Source: Flavobacterium panacagri (GTDB taxonomy: Bacteria > Bacteroidota > Bacteroidia > Flavobacteriales > Flavobacteriaceae). Taken from it: a stretch of DNA of 64,000 bases. The position numbers and the translations under genes are program-made. Below, piece after piece: positions 8,139 to 16,860 of the stretch. Positions within the stretch are counted from its first letter, which is position 1; each line of letters begins with the position of its first letter. The notes below the pieces were generated by a model. That model ran no database searches and had not been told where the DNA came from. It saw only the letters and a list, made by a program, of their open reading frames with translations. The stretch covers positions 3,162,001 through 3,226,000 of the forward strand of contig NZ_CP119766.1 in the NCBI RefSeq assembly GCF_030378165.1. Reading direction: 5' to 3'.

Positions 8139-10118
8139 TTATTCCTGACCTAAGTTTCTTAGTTGTTTCAGTTTATCTTTCCAAACTTCAAGGCTTTCTT
8201 TGTGAATAGCGATGTTTTTGCGAACTTCTGTTACAATAGAGTTCTCTTTTTTAGCATTTTTAGTATTAGTGAAAAACTGAATATTGTTTTCTAATTGGAA
8301 AATTTCATTTTGAACTTCTTCAATTTTACGCATAATAAAGATTTTTTCATTATCTAATTTACGAGTATCATTGCTATCTGATAAAGAATCAATACGATTT
8401 GCAAAACGCATCATTTCGGATTCTTTTTTGCTTAAGCTTAATTTTTCGAAAAGAGCATCTAGAATTTTATTGAATTTTCCTTCTATATGGCGTCTTGAAA
8501 AAGGCACTTTTCCAAATCCTTTCCAAGTTTCAATATGTGCTTTTATAGCGTCTAAATCTGTTTTGTGGTCTCCAGTTAGCTGAAAAGCTCTTAACGTGTC
8601 TAAGTAAGCTTTTTTGTTATCAAAAGCGGCTACTTCTTCGCTGTTTTCTTCAGATTTATGTTCTTTTAATTTGTCGAAATAATGATTGCAGGCATCTTTA
8701 AATTCTTTCCAGATTTTATCTGAATATTTTTTAGGAACGTGGCCAATTTGTTTCCATTCTTCCTGAATTTGTTTCATTACAGGAGTTGTAGATTGAAAAT
8801 CGGTACTTTCTTGCAATTCTTTTGCTTTGGCTACAAGAGCAAGCTTTTTATTTAAATTGTCATTTTGATCTTTCTTAATGTCTTTATAGAAAGAATTTTT
8901 GAAAGCATTAAAGTTTCTAACAGCGGTTTTAAATGCTGCCCAAGTCTCTTCGTTTACTTCTGACGGAACTTTCCCAGCAGCAAAAAACTCATTTCTTAAT
9001 TCTTCTACTTTTTGAATTTGTACAAGCCATTGCGAGTGAGAATTTACTTTTTCGGTACCTAAAACCTCAATTTTAGAAATGATTTCTTTCTTAATCTCAA
9101 GATTTTGCTGTTCGTTAGCTCTTTGGTTTTCAAACAAAACTTCTCTCTTGTCGTGTATCTTTTTAGTTAGCTCGCTAAATTGATTCCAAATTGCATCACG
9201 GTGTTCTTTAGAAACCGGCCCGATATCTTCTTTCCAAATTCTGTGTAAATCCTGTAACTCACGGAAAGATTTGTTTACATCTGTATCGTTCACTAATTCT
9301 TCGACACGTGCAATGATTTTTTGTTTTAATTCTAAGTTGTGTTTAAAGTCTAAATCTCTCGCTTCACGATCTAAATGAAGATAATCATAGAAATTCTCGA
9401 CATGGAAATGGTAATTGTTCCAAACATGGTTGTATTTGTCTTTTGGAATTGCACCAGCATTTTTCCATCTTTCTCTTAATTCATTAAAATGCTTAAGAGT
9501 ATCTTTTATATTTTCCTGTGGATTAATAAGCTCTTTTAATTCCTCAACTATTGCCAGACGAGTTTCTAAATTTGTTTTTAGATTAGTTTGTAAATGCTTG
9601 AAATGAACATTTCTTTTATCTCTAAAAATATTATAATATTCGTCAAATTTTGATTTTAAAGGTAAGTGGTATTCAAATTCTTCATTTGGATCTGTGTTAG
9701 AAGCCAGAAACTCTTCTTTCTTTTCCTCCAAAAGATGATGATATTGCAGTAAGAAAGCTTTTTTGATTTCTTCAATATGATCTTTTACGGACATTACTTT
9801 GTCTGTATTAACCAGTTTTTTTAATTCATCTACAAGAGCATCTAAAGAAAATGTATTATAATCCTGCATTGGAATATCATGACGTTCTTTTAAAGTCTCG
9901 TCTTCACTTTCGGCTGCATTTGAATTGGTGATCACATCCAATGCTTCTTGATGCGCATTTTCAGTAGTATCATCGCTATTTTGAGTTTCTGAAGTTGAAT
10001 TCTCAACTAAAGTTTCAGGATCAGATATTTCAATTGCATCATTTGCTGTAGCATCATTGCTCTCGATTCCTGATTTTCCGTCTGCATCATGCAGGTTATC
10101 ATTCTTTTCTTCTAACAT
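8139..10118 (-). CDS. DUF349 repeat coiled-coil protein
   Basis: A long, charged, helical cytoplasmic protein made of repeated DUF349 units, each marked by Trp-containing segments such as ELRERWKNAGAIPKDKYN and IQEEWKQIGHVPKKYSDK. It starts with an acidic, Asn/Ser/Thr-rich region of ~100 residues. I place the start at the ATG at 10116-10118 (659 residues) because a TTG further upstream at 10184 lies inside the -33 element of a good promoter. The role of DUF349 proteins is not established. It has its own promoter and terminator and is probably monocistronic. Confidence 0.88.
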   Translation of the reverse strand: MLEEKNDNLHDADGKSGIESNDATANDAIEISDPETLVENSTSETQNSDDTTENAHQEALDVITNSNAAESEDETLKERHDIPMQDYNTFSLDALVDELKKLVNTDKVMSVKDHIEEIKKAFLLQYHHLLEEKKEEFLASNTDPNEEFEYHLPLKSKFDEYYNIFRDKRNVHFKHLQTNLKTNLETRLAIVEELKELINPQENIKDTLKHFNELRERWKNAGAIPKDKYNHVWNNYHFHVENFYDYLHLDREARDLDFKHNLELKQKIIARVEELVNDTDVNKSFRELQDLHRIWKEDIGPVSKEHRDAIWNQFSELTKKIHDKREVLFENQRANEQQNLEIKKEIISKIEVLGTEKVNSHSQWLVQIQKVEELRNEFFAAGKVPSEVNEETWAAFKTAVRNFNAFKNSFYKDIKKDQNDNLNKKLALVAKAKELQESTDFQSTTPVMKQIQEEWKQIGHVPKKYSDKIWKEFKDACNHYFDKLKEHKSEENSEEVAAFDNKKAYLDTLRAFQLTGDHKTDLDAIKAHIETWKGFGKVPFSRRHIEGKFNKILDALFEKLSLSKKESEMMRFANRIDSLSDSNDTRKLDNEKIFIMRKIEEVQNEIFQLENNIQFFTNTKNAKKENSIVTEVRKNIAIHKESLEVWKDKLKQLRNLGQE

Positions 10119-10154
10119 CTTTAAAATGTATAAGGTTTTTATTTTAAACAGAGC

Positions 10155-10186
10155 GAAAGATAGTAAAGGTGTTTCTAAATACAAAA
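10155..10186 (-). promoter_or_regulatory. Promoter of the DUF349 gene
   Basis: On the minus strand TTTTG (10182-10186) is followed after exactly 19 bases by TATCTTTC (10155-10162). This is one mismatch from TAnnTTTG. It predicts transcription starting about 30 bases before the ATG at 10118. Confidence 0.6.
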
Positions 10187-10368
10187 TAAATCGCTTGATT
10201 ATGCTGTATTTTAAGACGAAATTCCTATTCTTTGCACTTATTAGCTGTTATGTTGAATAGCTTTTGATTGAATAACTGAGGTATCCATAAATTCAAAATC
10301 TGCATTCTTTTTTTGATTATTACTGTAAAAATATAAATTAGTAAGGTTCTATTGATTTTTTTCTTTGA

Positions 10369-11115
10369 CTAGAAAAGAATCAAAACGCCCATTTCAATTC
10401 CAAAATTGTAGGTTCTGTTTGTACCAAATCCTGCACTGGGGTGTATGTAGATTAAATTTGTAGGTGTTATTTTTCTTCCGAATTCAACGAAAGCATTGTT
10501 TTGAAAACCTTCAATCATAGAATTATATCTAAAAGCGACATCTCCTGCGACCCAATTTTTTCCAAAAAAATGAAGAACAACATTTTCAAAGACGGTAACA
10601 CTGATGTCGTTTCTATCATTTTGACCAGCAAAACTTCCTTGATATTCTAGAGTTGACAACCATAGAAATTTTTTCTCAAATAAATATTTCCCATAAACTA
10701 CGGCAGGCATTGCTACCCATTTTCCAGTTCCAAAATTTGGATCTGCCGCAGTATTGGCATACACTCTTGCTCTTACTGCAATTCCATTTGTATTTTTCAT
10801 GTAAGGAATATAGCTTATTCCCATACCAACGTCTCCAATTGCTGTTTTGTTTAAAGAATTGGTATTTGCAGAAATTAATGGAAGATCAAAACGTAAATTC
10901 CAAGCTTTATTTCCAATTGGAAGCAGAACACGTAATTGAGTAGTATTAAAAGAGCCGTTGTCGGTATCTAAATACTCATCAAAAAGAATTATGGTCTTTA
11001 GGAAATAATGGTAACGCGGCTCTGAGAAAGGACTTTGTAAGGTATCATTTTCTTGAGCAGAAAGGAGATTGTGAAATAAAAAAAATAAAATGCTAAATAC
11101 TTGTATTTTTATCAT
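10369..11115 (-). CDS. Secreted or outer-membrane protein of unknown function
   Basis: A 248-residue protein with an N-terminal signal peptide (MIKIQVFSILFFLFHNLLSA, then Gln-Glu). The mature part has alternating hydrophobic and aromatic residues typical of a small outer-membrane beta-barrel and ends in a hydrophobic strand with a terminal aromatic residue (GVLILF). I chose the ATG at 11115 over a GTG two codons upstream. I do not recognise the family; porin-like or transport-associated barrels are possible. Neighbours on both sides are housekeeping genes and give no clue. Confidence 0.7.
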   Translation of the reverse strand: MIKIQVFSILFFLFHNLLSAQENDTLQSPFSEPRYHYFLKTIILFDEYLDTDNGSFNTTQLRVLLPIGNKAWNLRFDLPLISANTNSLNKTAIGDVGMGISYIPYMKNTNGIAVRARVYANTAADPNFGTGKWVAMPAVVYGKYLFEKKFLWLSTLEYQGSFAGQNDRNDISVTVFENVVLHFFGKNWVAGDVAFRYNSMIEGFQNNAFVEFGRKITPTNLIYIHPSAGFGTNRTYNFGIEMGVLILF

Positions 11116-11181
11116 AACCACCTGTTAATAAGTGATTTAAAAATACAAAAAATACATTAACATTTTATTTTTTACTTCTTT

Positions 11182-11934
11182 TTATTTGTTCCAGATTTTC
11201 CAAGCTTTTTCTGCCTGAAAAATCAGCATGTCGTGACCGTTTTTTATCACTGCACCTCTTTCTTTTGCCAATTTTAGAAAAGTAGTTTCGGCCGGATTGT
11301 AAATTAAGTCGTAAGCAATATGTTTTTCTGTAAAAAACTCATACGGCAAGTTTGGACAAGCGTCAATATTTGGGCTTGTTCCAACTGGCGTACAGTTAAT
11401 TATGATTTGGAAATTATCAAAAGTAGTGGCATTGATCAAATCGTAATCGATAATATTTTCTTTGGCTTCTCTGGAAACAAAAGTATACGGAATACCCAAT
11501 TCATCTAGAGCAAAAGCAACACCTTTAGAAGCACCGCCTGTTCCCAGAATAAGCGCTTTTTTATGATGTGGTTCTAAAAGCGGTTCTAAAGACTTTTTAA
11601 ATCCGTAATAATCGGTATTGTAGCCTTTTAATTTGCCACTTTTAGTGAATTTTATAGTATTAACAGCACCAATTAAAGAAGCTTTTCGTGATAATTTATC
11701 TAAAAATGGAATAACTTGTTCTTTGTATGGAATAGTGACATTTAATCCTTTTAAATCTGGATTATTTTTAATTAATTCAGTGAAATAATTAATTTCTGAA
11801 ATGTCAAAATTCTCATAGCTGTTACCAGCAAAAACTTCATTATTAAATTTTTCTGTAAAATAACCTTTTGAAAAAGAATAACTAATGTTACGCCCTAATA
11901 ATCCAAAACGTCTTCTTAATAAAATATCAACCAT
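11182..11934 (-). CDS. aroE: Shikimate dehydrogenase
   Basis: Catalyses NADPH-dependent reduction of 3-dehydroshikimate to shikimate in aromatic amino acid synthesis. The 250 residues carry the substrate-site motif NVTIPYKEQV with the catalytic Lys, GAVNTIKF, the Asp in NTDYYGFKKSL, and the nucleotide-binding loop LGTGGASKGVAFAL. The length is normal. It begins 2 bases after the stop of the upstream TPR gene, so the two are almost certainly one transcript. Confidence 0.95.
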   Translation of the reverse strand: MVDILLRRRFGLLGRNISYSFSKGYFTEKFNNEVFAGNSYENFDISEINYFTELIKNNPDLKGLNVTIPYKEQVIPFLDKLSRKASLIGAVNTIKFTKSGKLKGYNTDYYGFKKSLEPLLEPHHKKALILGTGGASKGVAFALDELGIPYTFVSREAKENIIDYDLINATTFDNFQIIINCTPVGTSPNIDACPNLPYEFFTEKHIAYDLIYNPAETTFLKLAKERGAVIKNGHDMLIFQAEKAWKIWNK

Positions 11935-11936
11935 TC

Positions 11937-13331
11937 TTATTTACGATGTTTTTCTATGTAATTTTTTACTGTTTTTTTTGACCAAACCACAGGAAATAAA
12001 TCTTCAATTAAGATATAGTTATCAAAATTAAGACGTAAGCCATTGCTTAAGTGGAATTTAGCTTTTGTGGTGTCTTGAATCATAAAGTACAATCCAGCCA
12101 AACGATATTCGATTTCGTTTTCCTCAGGAAAATATTCCGACGCTTGTAACAAAGTCTGAATAGCACTTTCGAATTCTCCTAAAAACTGCAGAATATCAAC
12201 CCAGTATAACCAAGTATCTAATGCATAATCTCCAAACTCAACCGCTTTTCTAAAACCGAATTCGGCTTCTTCAAAGAAATTCATGTGTTTGTTGATTGTT
12301 GCATATCTTTTCCAGTACAAACGATTCTGATTGTCAATTGCCAAAGCTTTATTGACAAAGAACAATGCTTTTTGATAGTTTTTCTGACGAAGGTGAAAAT
12401 CTGTTATCGCAATCCATCCTTTATCTAAAAGAGGATCTTCATGAACAGTCTGGTTGTAGTATTGAATTGCTTTCGCTAAATTTCCTAGTTTCTCGTAACA
12501 TTTTCCAATTCGAAGAAGAGCGTAAGATGTTGCGTCGTCCAGTTCTATTGTTCTGTTATAGCTTTCAATTGCTTCGTTGTATTTTTTCAGACGTTCATAG
12601 GCTTTCGCTTTTTCCATAAAAGCCCCTAAGAATTCGTCATCAATCAACGTTGCATAATCAAATGCTCGAATTGCATTTTCGTATTCTTTTACGCCATAAT
12701 GAAGACGTCCAAGCTGATGCCATGCAATTTCACTGTACGGATTTCTGTTGATATATTCGTTAAGATATACAATAGCTTCCTGATTTTGATCTAAAAACTC
12801 AAAACAATACACTACGTTATAAAGCGCAGATTGATCTTCTAGGTCTTCTTCAAGACATTTGATAAAATTCTCTTTTGCCAGCTCGAGATTATCCATAAAA
12901 AGATATTCCATTCCAATTAAGTTATACACATCAGCATAATCGTCAGTGTACTGCAACGCGATTTTTAACAGTTCGACTGCTTTCTCGTGTTGATCTCTTT
13001 TGGAACAAATATTAGCTTTTTGGATGTAGATTTCCTCGTTGTTAGGTTCAATTGCGTACAGCTCGTTCAAAAGCTTTTCGGCCAGATCGAGTTTGTCATC
13101 ATAAACCAGCATTTCTACTTGTACTAATTTTAAGCCTGTAGATTTTGGATGTTGGTCTAATGCAAGTTTTAAGGCCTTTTTTGCTAAATTAGCCTTACCT
13201 ATATCTAAATAATGAAGAATGATTTCTTCGAATTCTTCAGAATCAAAAAAGAGTACTTTGTTCGTTTTTAACATCGACTCAAATTTGGATAGGGATAGGT
13301 TATAATCTTCTTCTTCGTTGCTTAATTGCAT
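11937..13331 (-). CDS. Tetratricopeptide-repeat protein
   Basis: A 464-residue protein built almost wholly of TPR units (for example DDYADVYNLIGMEYLFMDNL and SEIAWHQLGRLHYGVKEYEN). It has no signal peptide and is probably a cytoplasmic scaffold. It is translationally close-packed with aroE (2-base gap), but no functional link to shikimate metabolism is evident from the sequence. The exact role is unknown. Confidence 0.88.
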   Translation of the reverse strand: MQLSNEEEDYNLSLSKFESMLKTNKVLFFDSEEFEEIILHYLDIGKANLAKKALKLALDQHPKSTGLKLVQVEMLVYDDKLDLAEKLLNELYAIEPNNEEIYIQKANICSKRDQHEKAVELLKIALQYTDDYADVYNLIGMEYLFMDNLELAKENFIKCLEEDLEDQSALYNVVYCFEFLDQNQEAIVYLNEYINRNPYSEIAWHQLGRLHYGVKEYENAIRAFDYATLIDDEFLGAFMEKAKAYERLKKYNEAIESYNRTIELDDATSYALLRIGKCYEKLGNLAKAIQYYNQTVHEDPLLDKGWIAITDFHLRQKNYQKALFFVNKALAIDNQNRLYWKRYATINKHMNFFEEAEFGFRKAVEFGDYALDTWLYWVDILQFLGEFESAIQTLLQASEYFPEENEIEYRLAGLYFMIQDTTKAKFHLSNGLRLNFDNYILIEDLFPVVWSKKTVKNYIEKHRK

Positions 13332-13584
13332 ACTTCGTATATTTGAAATTAGCCTGATATAAATTTAGGCAACCATATAATTGCTGTAAGGATAAGAAAT
13401 TAATTGTTTTGAACAATTTAATTAACAATATATGGCGTTTTTTATTCGATTTTGGGAAGAAATCTCTCTTGTTGTCAAGAGATTAGCTTCGATTTTGTCT
13501 ATTTTCTATTAATGCTGAAAATGTCTTAATGAAATTAATTTCCAGATAAAACAATATTATTCTTTTGAAAAAATCTGAAGTTCT

Positions 13585-14778
13585 TTATTTAGTATTCTTT
13601 TTCATTATTTCATCCATTACTCCTAAAATGATAGAACAGCCTTCGCGAATTTCATCTTCTGAAATAGTAAGTGGAGGTGTAATTCGTATCGCACATCCTT
13701 CAAATAAAAGCCAGAATAATATCAATCCTTTGTCTTGACAATTTAGAATGACTTCGTTGGTAATTTCAGCAGATTCTGTCATCGCAGCCAGCATTAATCC
13801 TTTTCCTCTAACTTCTGTTATCAAAGGATGTACCAAAAGCGATCTGAAGAGTTTTTCCTTCTCCAGAGTTTCTGCTATTAAATTTGTTTCAGTTAATTCC
13901 TGCAAAGTAGCTAAACAGGCTGACGCAATGACAGGGTGACCACCAAAAGTGGTAATATGACCTAGTTTTGGATTTTCGGTTAAAAGATCCATTCTTTCTG
14001 CAGATGCGGTGAAAGCCCCAACAGGCATTCCGCCTCCCATTCCTTTACCCATTACTACGATGTCTGGAACGACATCATAATTCTGAAAACCAAATAGTTT
14101 TCCTGTTCTTCCAAAGCCTGGCTGGATTTCGTCGACAATCATTAAAGCACCCACTTCTTCGCAGCGTTTTTTGACTTTTTGAAGGAAGTTATTTTCGGGT
14201 TGAATAAAACCAGCACCGCCTTGAATAGTTTCTAAAAGAATGGCTGCTGTTCGAGTCGTTATTTTTTGTAAATCTTCTTCGTTATTGAAAGTGATAAAAT
14301 CTACATCGGGAAGCAAAGGTCTAAATGCTTGTTTTCGTTCTTCAAACCCCATAACACTCATGGAACCCATAGTATTTCCATGATAGGCGTTATGACATGA
14401 AATTAGCTGACTTCTTCCAGTGGTTCTTTTGGCTAATTTTAGGGCTCCTTCAATAGCTTCTGTCCCCGAATTAACTAAATAAGTTTTATTAAGTGATTCA
14501 GGCAGAAGCGAAGCCATCATTTTGCAATATTGAACGGCTGGACTCTGCGAATATTCTCCATAAACCATTACATGAGAATATTTGTCCAATTGATCTTTTA
14601 TCGCCTGATTTACTCTTGGATGCTGATGCCCAAGCGTGCAAGCTGAAACTCCGGCAACGAAATCTAAATATTTTTTATCGTTTGTGTCGTATATGTAAGA
14701 GCCAATAGCATGCGAAACTTCCATTCCGAGTGGGTAAGGAGAAGTTTGTGCTTGGTATTTTATAAAATCTGGATTCAT
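13585..14778 (-). CDS. Class III PLP-dependent aminotransferase
   Basis: A 397-residue aminotransferase of the acetylornithine/ornithine/GABA group (fold type I). Visible motifs are the phosphate-binding VNSGTEAIEGALKLAK near 100, the LLETIQGGAGF segment, the cofactor Asp in ALMIVDEIQPGFGRTG near 215, and the Schiff-base Lys in VVMGKGMGGG near 245. No arginine-biosynthesis genes adjoin it, so the substrate cannot be fixed from context. It lies downstream of the OstA-like gene on the same strand, separated by a hairpin-rich repeat. Confidence 0.88.
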   Translation of the reverse strand: MNPDFIKYQAQTSPYPLGMEVSHAIGSYIYDTNDKKYLDFVAGVSACTLGHQHPRVNQAIKDQLDKYSHVMVYGEYSQSPAVQYCKMMASLLPESLNKTYLVNSGTEAIEGALKLAKRTTGRSQLISCHNAYHGNTMGSMSVMGFEERKQAFRPLLPDVDFITFNNEEDLQKITTRTAAILLETIQGGAGFIQPENNFLQKVKKRCEEVGALMIVDEIQPGFGRTGKLFGFQNYDVVPDIVVMGKGMGGGMPVGAFTASAERMDLLTENPKLGHITTFGGHPVIASACLATLQELTETNLIAETLEKEKLFRSLLVHPLITEVRGKGLMLAAMTESAEITNEVILNCQDKGLILFWLLFEGCAIRITPPLTISEDEIREGCSIILGVMDEIMKKNTK

Positions 14779-14784
14779 TTTTTT

Positions 14785-14890
14785 TAAAGCTTCTAAGTTA
14801 CTAAGATGCTGAGATGCTAAGTCAAGTCTCGGTTTTCGGTCTCAGTATTCAGTTGTTTAGGGACTGAAAACTGTGACTGCGACCGAAAAC
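14785..14890. repeat. Hairpin-rich intergenic repeats overlapping the OstA-like stop codon
   Basis: Two repeat types adjoin. The first is a CTAAG/GATGCTGAG string (14788-14825) of the kind found at several other intergenic sites here. The second is an inverted repeat, GTTTTCGGTCTCAGT (14832-14846) against ACTGCGACCGAAAAC (14876-14890), matching at 14 of 15 positions. The second arm reaches into the stop codon of the OstA-like gene, so the hairpin may also slow or end its transcription. Confidence 0.5.
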
Positions 14891-16572
14891 TATTTTTTCT
14901 TAGGTGTTATTGCAGGTTTTACAGCGGGTTTCTTCTTGTCGTAATCTAAAGTTTCCTTCCTGACTTTCATTGGGACATTTTTGCCTTTTTCTTCTTCCTC
15001 TTTCCCTTCTTTGATCAGTTTTTCATTCATTTCATTTTCTTCTGCGGTGAAAATATCGTCTTTGGACTTTATTCTTTCATCGCCCCGCCATATCATTCCT
15101 CTCAGCTTTCGTGCATTTTCAGGAAGTTCGTCTTCGGGGAACATATCACCATCCACATTGTTAAAAAGGGTAAGCGTTTCAATTTTATTATTTTCCAAAA
15201 TCAAATTGATTTTACTGCTTACACTTTTATCAATTCCAACAAGTTCGTTTTGATCATTCCGGCTGTAATAAATAACTTCTGTATTTTTAATTATATCGAC
15301 ATCATGTAGTTTTCCATCCCGAAATTTTCCAAACAAATTGAGCCCCTTGACTTGATTATATCCGGCTCCGAGCGTATCTTTTGAGATGAGAAAAGTATTA
15401 TTTAAAACTTTTAACGAATCTAATTTTCGGGTATTATTATCACCAATTAGATGCATGACATCACCAGTAATCTGATTTTCTGCATTCCAAAGAATCGGGT
15501 TTCCAATCAATTTAGTTAAGGCTATTTTAGAATCTGAATGTATGGAATCACATTTTCCGCTCATATCGATTTTAAAGAAACGAACATTTTTATAGGCTCT
15601 TAAAATTCTTTCGCCTTCTTTTCCAGTAACCATTAATTTTTGGCCATGAATATAAACTGAGTCATTTTCAACTAAGTTAATGGCAACGGCTCTTTTAGTG
15701 ACAAACATAGAATCTTTTAACTTGAAAAGCTCTGCGTAATGTCCTTTTACAATTCCTTTGTTAATAGAATCCGTAATTTTGACATTTCGTGTCGCCGATG
15801 CAAATTCGGTATTTCGGTTATAAAATAAACTGTCTCCTTCTATACGCCGATCGTCATATTTGATATACGATTTTCGGAGAAAATGGGCTAAGTTTTTCTT
15901 TGTGTCGTAAAAACCTTTTTCGGTATAAATGTAATTTTCTTTACTTGTAATAGTAGAAGGCCCAAGCAGATAAGTATGACCTGAATTGCTGTAATAATCC
16001 AAATGATTTGACTTGATTACATATTTAGGATTGGTAATAACTACTTCTGTGAGAAACTGAAACTTCTTTTGTTCGGCATAATATCTTCCGGATTTGCTTA
16101 CCAAAGTATTATCCTTGTTTACAATCGTTCCTTTGGTGTTATAGAAAGCTTCCTGAACATTTCTGTCAAAATTAATCGTGTCAGTGCGTAAAGTAGCATC
16201 AGGTGAAGTTAAAACGGCATCTCCTGTTGCAAAAGCTTTTTTTGCATTCCCGCTATACTCAGCGTATTTACTGTTTAAGAATAAAGTATCACCCTGTACT
16301 AATTGTACATTTCCAAAAGCTTTTAAATAATTCTCTTTTTGAAAAAAATAAGCTTTGTTGCAGGTAAGTACAACACCGTCATGATTTATTTTTACGTTTC
16401 CAGTTAGCAACAGAGCATCTGGTGCATTAACCTGATCTACATCAGAATAATCAGCATTCTCGATGACGATTGTTTTAGGAGTTTGTGCAGGTTTTTTTTT
16501 TGCTTGCGCGAAAGTGAATTGAACGCTTAAAAAAGACAGACAAATAAATATGAAAAAGAGTGATTTCTTCAA
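14890..16572 (-). CDS. OstA/LptA-like periplasmic protein
   Basis: A 560-residue exported protein (signal peptide MKKSLFFIFICLSFLSVQFT, mature start near AQAKKK). The N-terminal ~200 residues show the repeated beta-strand pattern of the OstA/LptA jellyroll, for example NVKINHDGVVLTCNKAYFFQ and ATGDAVLTSPDATLRTDTI. This domain carries lipopolysaccharide across the periplasm. Bacteroidota versions are longer than LptA, as here, and end in a charged Lys/Glu-rich tail with Pro near the C-terminus. A role in LPS transport is inferred from the family. Confidence 0.8.
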   Translation of the reverse strand: MKKSLFFIFICLSFLSVQFTFAQAKKKPAQTPKTIVIENADYSDVDQVNAPDALLLTGNVKINHDGVVLTCNKAYFFQKENYLKAFGNVQLVQGDTLFLNSKYAEYSGNAKKAFATGDAVLTSPDATLRTDTINFDRNVQEAFYNTKGTIVNKDNTLVSKSGRYYAEQKKFQFLTEVVITNPKYVIKSNHLDYYSNSGHTYLLGPSTITSKENYIYTEKGFYDTKKNLAHFLRKSYIKYDDRRIEGDSLFYNRNTEFASATRNVKITDSINKGIVKGHYAELFKLKDSMFVTKRAVAINLVENDSVYIHGQKLMVTGKEGERILRAYKNVRFFKIDMSGKCDSIHSDSKIALTKLIGNPILWNAENQITGDVMHLIGDNNTRKLDSLKVLNNTFLISKDTLGAGYNQVKGLNLFGKFRDGKLHDVDIIKNTEVIYYSRNDQNELVGIDKSVSSKINLILENNKIETLTLFNNVDGDMFPEDELPENARKLRGMIWRGDERIKSKDDIFTAEENEMNEKLIKEGKEEEEKGKNVPMKVRKETLDYDKKKPAVKPAITPKKK

Positions 16573-16665
16573 CTGATTAAATTTTTGTCAAATTTATGAA
16601 AAAGGTTAGAACCTGTGGTGGATATTAGCATTAATTTATAATAAGTCATTAACAAGAAAATTGGA

Positions 16666-16710
16666 GTGAGAGTCATTATTTTATTTTTCAACAAAACCTT
16701 GAACTCTCAC
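16666..16710. repeat. Inverted repeat between the OstA-like gene and the amylase gene
   Basis: GTGAGAGT (16666-16673) and ACTCTCAC (16703-16710) form a perfect 8-base inverted repeat separated by 29 bases, in the intergenic stretch between two divergent genes. It could be an operator or chance. The rest of 16573-16860 shows nothing coding. Confidence 0.3.
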
Positions 16711-16860
16711 GTTGTAGTTGTGTTATTTTAGTTCGAAAACGATGTAAATGGAAAAGAAATGCTTTGATTTTTAAAAAATGAGTTATTTTTAGAGACTTGT
16801 TCTGATGCCTTTATTGAGGTGTTTAGAATTTAAAACGCTATATTTAGATTAACCCAATAT

